Shown: positions 57,812 to 64,000 of the stretch, piece after piece | Layout: each line of letters starts with the position of its first letter | Position numbering within the stretch: the stretch's first letter is position 1 | Assembly: GCF_000002985.6 (NCBI RefSeq) | Contig: NC_003284.9 | Coordinates: 9,486,001 to 9,550,000, forward strand | Direction of reading: 5' to 3' | Source of the DNA: Caenorhabditis elegans | Lineage: Eukaryota; Nematoda; Chromadorea; Rhabditida; Rhabditidae | DNA: 64,000 bases | The notes under the pieces: generated by a model | Seen by the model: the letters and a program-made list of their open reading frames with translations, nothing else | The model's database searches: none | Told to the model about the DNA's origin: nothing | Translations under genes and position numbers: made by a program

Positions 57812-58343
57812 GTAAGTTTTTTTTGTGATTTTAAAATTACTTTCTCAAGTTCAATAGAGAAAATATTTTGTTTTATTATCCAAACTATTTTCCTCAGTGT
57901 TTGAAACTGTTAAAGTTTTCAATTGTACACCTAGAATTGTAAGTATTCGTCTGCATACTCACCAGCCATAAAAATTCGCAAAATTTCGTAAAAGGCAATT
58001 TCTGCAATTTCTGTACAGAAAATTAATTGCATCGAATTTGTTAAATGAGTATGGCATTTATTCTAAATTTTATTTTTTATTCAACGAGTTACTGGATTTC
58101 AAATTACTGATGAAACATGTGCAACGTACTATTTTCCTGACAAAGCATAAGGATATCCCGAAACCCAAGATTGTTATTAAACTTTTCATTTAACTTTTTG
58201 GCTACTAAAAACAAATATATGCAAGTATTTCAATGCAAATCTTACTATTAGCAAAGTTGTCCGTAATCATTTGGCATATCACATATTTTGTGAACTCAGA
58301 AAACCTATTCTTTGTTCTTTCTTTCGAACTTACTGTACCTATC

Positions 58344-58433
58344 ATGTTGTTGGTATTCTTTCTCCCGCCAAGTTTCCTCACGCGCCTCACAAACAATGGC
58401 ATCGAGTTGAAAGTCAATAAACAGATGGCTCAA
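58344..58433 (+). CDS. Candidate exon following 57811, or short hydrophobic first exon
   Basis: Open sequence ending CAGATGGCTCAA|GTATGT (phase 0) encodes FLTRLTNNGIELKVNKQMAQ, which looks coding. With a poor acceptor (CCGCCAAG, ending 58372) it would join the exon at 57670 in phase. Alternatively the ATG at 58344 gives a hydrophobic leader (MLLVFFLPPS) in a first exon. Weak either way. Confidence 0.25.
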
Positions 58434-61400
58434 GTATGTTCAGCGTTTGCTACACCAAATCTCCTTTGAACTCATTCTTATCTGCCACCTGACAATGCAT
58501 GTGTTATTTGCAATCAAAATGTACTTGAAAACGTTTGCAAAACTCCACCTTCTATAAACATCGTACATCGATTAGTACATCCACTCTGAAAACGAGCGGT
58601 ATTTCTATCAGATATCTGTTATGACACCTGACGTGTATTTCTCACGATAAGTTTTCCAAAAATTTGATACCCTGTCACTTTCACTATTGGATATTCTTTT
58701 CTTTCCAATGTTTTCTTCGAGAACGTTTGCTAGATGATTAGAGAGCAAGTGATAAAAATTATCTTTGTCCACACAAAAGTTTCCACTGAGAAGATAATTG
58801 ATGAGATAGGAAATGGAATGTTTTCAAGAGAACATTCTTTTGAGAACATGTGAGATGAATGGAAGAAAAGTTTAGCGAGAAACTAATTCCGACTGACCGT
58901 AGGTCGTTATGATTTTTGATTGATTACAGTTAACGAAGATTGTTCTAAACGTGAAAACAGTTTCTTTTTGCATTTTTGTGAATGTTTGCAAGAAAGATCG
59001 GGAACATTTGCAAACAATCAGAAATAAATTCTTATAAGAATTTCATATATATCGGGCAGTTCTACAGACGGAATTAATCTCAACGAGCTTTTGTATCAAG
59101 CTTTTAAGAATAAATAGCAAAGTTTTAAAATTAAATTTATTAAATTTGCGTGCTTCTAAAAGGCGTAGGTTTTTTTGAATATCAAAACAACTTTATAAAT
59201 TTTTGATTTTTTAAAAACCTTTGCAACTTTCTTGTAATTCTCAGTGATTACTACATTGTTGTTTCTTGGTATTTTTGCTTAATTTGTAGTTTTTGATTTT
59301 GCGATTTAACTATGAATAACATGTATGGTTACCTTTACGGTTTTGAAAATTTTCAATTATATTCCTCATTAGTATTACTTTTAGAAACCATATTACTTGT
59401 AAAAAATGTTAACGATTTAAAACTAACACATTTTATTTAAAAAACAAAACTTTTGAAGCTTTTTTCTTTCACAATATTATCGAATTTATACCAAAGTTGG
59501 CCACAAAATTTGACAGCCAAAAATACAAATTTTTAATAACTGAAGAAATGTTTTGACTTAATAACTAAAGCAAATTTTGTATCACTGCTATTTCATGAAA
59601 ACTCAATAAACTATTCCTCAGACACCTTGTCAAGTATGTCGTAACATGTTTGGTTTTTATTGTCTTATGCCATCCCCTCAAGTTCTATTCTTAACATATG
59701 TACTTTCGAGTGTTTTGTTCCGCAAAAAACTCTATTGTAGACTTAGAAGATTTGCTCCACGGTGTGAACGTACCGATTCTTGCAACATCCTACAAAGCAC
59801 ACTATTTTTTTGGAAAATTGATGAATAGTCGTAATTCTAGAATCGCAAAAAACATTGCATATGCATGATTGAGAATAACACAAACAAAAACAACATGTGG
59901 TGAGACATGCAATGATGAGAGTTAATTTAACATTGCATTGCTGTAAAACGCAACACCGGAGCCATTTTGATTTCTATTTTTGTAAGAATTATTCATGGTG
60001 AATCATTTTGGTAGTGAGCATTGAACAGTGATAAGTAGTACATATTAAGTATAAGTAAAAATTAAGTTTTACTATATGTGAGAAAATAGTTTGTACAGTT
60101 TCATTAAAATTGAATGTTCGAATTAAAATGTAAATCAGCTTTTAAAAAATTTGTATTGTTTAGAAAAACATTTTACACATAAATTAATTTATAGTGATGT
60201 ATGTGAAATTGTACTTGTAAATAACAGATCTGCATTTAATTTTAATTTTTAGTATTTTCTAAGAATAAGAAACTTGTGTACTATGGACCTAAAATTAGGT
60301 ATTTGTTACTGCACATTTCCTACAAAGGGCACAGCATAATAATAATAAACATGCTACTTTTATTTGAATTTGGAAACAAAAGGTTTGATTTTTTTTAACC
60401 ATAGAAAGTTTATTCTCTATTTAGATAAGCTTTAATTTTATAAAAACGTTTTGAGTTCAAAAAATTGTACTTAATTAGGTAAATGTCCCTGCAAATCTAG
60501 AATGAGCAGTGATTTTTATTTGAACTTTTCCATTTTCCGAAAATTCGAATTCCTAGTCATTTTTTTTCTATGAAGAAATACTCGTCTTTATTAAATTCCT
60601 AGTCATTTTCAAAATTTCTAATCCCTCAAAATGAGTGTTCAGTTCTAGTATTTACGTTCTATTGTTCAATTGTTTTTAATCAAAAAACAAATTAAACTAC
60701 CTCCTTCTTGTGCCCCCTTCCATTGTCGTAATGGCCTGAGGGATGTTGTTTTTCAAATCAAAATTCGACTCAAAAACAGAAAAATGGCACGTGGTACTCG
60801 CGAGAACTAAAAATCACTTTAACCCTGTCCTCGACGCCTAGCCAGGCTATTTGGTGTAAACATCTCGATTGAAATGTGGAATTTGGGTATGAGATGATGA
60901 AAACTGGCAAAGTGTGTGTTTTTTTTTCATATCGTCTTTTTCCCTTTGCTCTCGGTTAATTTGGAATGAAATTGCACATACATTCACATTCTTACACAAA
61001 AATCCATCGCATTACGTGATCAATATCTTTTTTTATTTTGTGCTGCTTTCTTGCTCGTCTTTTATCTTCTCCATCTACTCAACTCCCGTCTCATCTGAAA
61101 TATGATCCTGTGCAAGTTTCCATGAAGCAATTCTTCTCTTTATCTTAATGTTTATTGTCATTTGAAGATCGAAAAACTTTTTTTTGTGATTTTTTGTCGT
61201 TGACACTGTCCACTTCCCTTTTCTATTTTAGTTCATCGTGTCAAAATTATCTTTCAACACTTTATCTTCGTCAAAATATCGATACCTTGTGTTCTGATTG
61301 GGTGCGCTGATGATGTGAGAAGCCCATAAAACTCACCGATTCCCGCGTGAATTATGGCGCTGTCAAGGTGTCTTGATCAAATATCAAAGTGATGGATGCA

Positions 61401-64000
61401 TTCTCAATACCCAACTGATACCTGATGATTTTTCTCTGCGAATTGATGATTTTGGACATCTTTATGTGTCTTTTAAGCGTATCATAACATTATCTCTTGG
61501 CGCCCTCTTTCATCTACAACCGCATCGATAAATCACTGTCATGCCAAACATTTCGACGGTTCAAGGACACTATTACTCTTTATTTGATCTGACAAAAACT
61601 CTTCGAAAAAACTGATCATTCAGAAACAAAACACAACCCGAAAATGAAAGGTGGAGCTGGAGTTAATTGATAACACACAGCCCGAAACTGTGTTGCAATT
61701 TTAGTTTCTTCTTATCACTGGAATTTATTTACACACATGTGTATTACTCCTTGGTTAATAGGGTTTTCTATTTTAGTACCGCTTAGTTGGCTCCTTTCTT
61801 TTTTTCACCAACTCATTTTTGACACACCAGCTATAAAATTGTTTCTATAGTTTAATAATAAACAAACAGAATAATGTTTTTTGGGAATCATTATTTGCAA
61901 GTTTCCCTTCTAACCAAGACGTAAGCTCAAAAAAGAAGGGTAACGACAACAAAGGAACATGTATGTTTTAGCCATAAACTTGAACAATTTTGTCCCGATT
62001 TTTCCATTTTTTGTAAACTCCTGTCTTATTCGAACCTTCAAACCATTTCAATTTTTCGTCATTAGAAAGACAATCCCATTGAATCAATCGAATTAGGCAG
62101 ATATTTATGAGATTGCACTTTTTGCCCACTCGTTTTTCCATTTCTCTACCTGACCTCAATCTATCCCAATGAGAAGAAGGCCACTTTTGAAAAGGAAAAC
62201 AATTGACGGAACACAAGACGTTCGTTTGATGACACGAGGTGATCAAGTTACCCGTTGGTTTGATCCGATTTCGAAATTTATTTTTTCGAAAGAAACAAAG
62301 AAAAGACGAACTTATTTCTCTTTTTCTTGTTTTTCTATTTTATTCTATTTTTCTGTTTTCTCAGTCTCAATATTTAGAAAAATAGAGCAATAAAATGAAG
62401 ATGAGTCTTTTCGGCTTGGCAGGCAGTTTTTCCTGCAATGTGGTCTTTTTTTGCCAGCAGGGACAGACCGAGGGTGAATGACAGCGGCAAATCGAAAAAA
62501 AAAACGTTTGAAGTAAGAAAAAAACTTCAACGTTCGTGCCATTTCGAAACATTCACACTTTGTTTACCTGTCACCAACATTTTACCCGGTTTACTCGATA
62601 TGACAAAGAGAGAAGAACAGTTTATTAGTTTATTTCGAAACTTTGTGGCATTTTAGGTTTCAAAAGTTTTGAAATATGTTTGATTTGTCAGAATTTGAAC
62701 AATTTGAAATGTATTATACTATATTGTATTATACACACCTTTCTACTATGTGCATTTTATAACTTTTTTTAAATTTTAGATCTCAAAAGTAGTGTTTGTA
62801 AGTATTATTGATTTGCCAGAGTAAACTAAGCTTAAAAGTAATTTAGTATTTGCAATTTTTCTGATTTTCAACAAGAGGCGCGCCGGATCATTTAACTGAA
62901 AATTTAAAACACTTTCACACCAGTCATTTCAAATTATCTCTTAAATGCAATCAAATGCAAATATTATGTTTTCCTTTTGTCACTTTCAATTTCTCCCCGT
63001 TCCCGCATTTCTCTGATATGCTTATCATCTATTTAAATCATCCGGTCAGATGATTGCCCCCACGATTCTCTCTTATAGACCTCCCTGTATCGTTCATCTT
63101 CTTCATCACAAATACATTCAACAAACAACGGCACCTTTCGAATAAATTGACCTTCAAGCCTTCTAGGCGACAACTAATTTCAAGGACACAGAATCGGTCC
63201 CGGGGGGTCTCTCAATTTTTTGGTTGTCTTTACTTCACTCCCTCATTGCCTACACAAAATAAATCACGCGGAAGATTCGTGAAAAATTAGCTGGGCCTCT
63301 ATGTTTGTTGGGTAAAGATTTATCTAGTTACTTGATTTACTTTTGTTGGAAATTTCAGAACATTATACTTTCAAAAAACTAAAAGGATCCATGGAATTCG
63401 AGCAAATCAGACAAAAAGTGGGGGCGTCGGAGAGAAAAAGAAAATAAAAGATAGAGCGAATTGAGCATTTAGAAATTTCTACCCCCGTGCAATGTGCTAT
63501 CTCTCACACTGCTCTATACTTTTCACATTTTTTTGCTCTCCACCTCATACTTCAAGAAACCAAAAAATCATTTAAAAAAATTTATTAAACAAAATTCATA
63601 AATCGAGACATGAAACCCCCCAAAAAATATAATACTTAATATTTAAAGTAATTTTCTTATTTTCAAAACCTCAAAATCTTCTTTTCAGATGGAAAAATAA
63701 ATCGGGATTACCAGAATAATGTTTTTCAACTTTAATTTTTAAACAAATTTCGGATTTTTGTTGATTTTTTGAATTAAAAGGATTCAAAAACCGACAATAA
63801 AATTGAGTTTCCTCATTCTCTTCATGAAGTGCGGCAATTGACGTAAGCCATGTAGCCAGGTGGTTGACCTCGTAAACAAGAAATGAAAGAAAATGAAATA
63901 GAAATGAAAGTGAATAGAGATTAGAAAATGTTTCTTTCGTAAATATTCAAATGCCCATGTTCTCCAAAACCTTTTCTATTCTTTCTATTTTTTCATATTT
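58434..64000. other. Long stretch without confident exons
   Basis: Mostly AT-rich intron or intergenic DNA. Coding-like fragments without adequate splice support occur at 62169-62270 (MRRRPLLKRKTIDGTQDVRL...) and 62438-62473 (MWSFFASRDRPR before GTGAAT). If the exon at 57670 belongs to a plus-strand gene, this may be one of its large introns. Confidence 0.35.

Noticed and set aside
1..64000. tRNA, CRISPR, rRNA and operon searches by eye
   Set aside because: No T-loop/anticodon arrangement, repeat-spacer array or rRNA-like block seen; gene spacing and strands do not suggest a nematode operon. Short RNA genes could still have been missed.

Overview
This window is AT-rich animal DNA with compact genes, short exons, a TTTTCAG-type splice acceptor consensus, GTAAGT/GTGAGT donors, and splice-acceptor-like sites just upstream of several start codons (as expected for spliced-leader trans-splicing). 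Together with the proteins, this points to a Caenorhabditis nematode. From memory of the protein families it fits the X chromosome of C. elegans, where gap-2 and nuc-1 lie close together. No database could be searched, so species and locus are recognition, not proof. All exon models below were assembled by hand by matching acceptors, donors and reading phase.

Layout. (1) 1.4-29.9 kb, + strand: gap-2, a SynGAP/DAB2IP-type Ras GTPase-activating protein. A common 3' body (PH, C2, RasGAP, C-terminal coiled coil) is fed by a string of alternative first exons, each open from an ATG to a donor whose phase fits the next common exon. The introns also hold candidate extra exons and two coding-like minus-strand patches. 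(2) 30.5-31.1 kb, - strand: a four-exon gene for a 116-residue orphan protein, tail-to-tail with gap-2. (3) 33.0-35.3 kb, +: a three-exon gene for a 156-residue orphan protein, with a TA-flanked inverted-repeat element just past its stop. (4) 36.6-37.2 kb, -: a three-exon gene for a 99-residue secreted cysteine-rich protein. (5) 37.4-43.6 kb: no gene recognised. (6) 43.7-50.4 kb, +: a rhotekin homologue (HR1-like, anillin-homology, PH) with two alternative 3' ends. (7) 50.7-51.6 kb, -: the 3' end of an unidentified gene with an acidic C-terminus. (8) 53.9-56.2 kb, +: nuc-1, the lysosomal acid DNase II, preceded by three TGATAA sites. (9) 57.7 kb onward: one convincing exon of another + strand gene, a weaker second one, then mainly non-coding DNA to the end.

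Functionally the set is unrelated (Ras regulation, Rho-effector scaffold, apoptotic DNA digestion, secreted peptide), as is usual for metazoan neighbours. The most informative structure is the phase-matched promoter array of gap-2. The least explained features are the structured GC-rich patch near 53.0 kb and the coding-like minus-strand patches inside gap-2.
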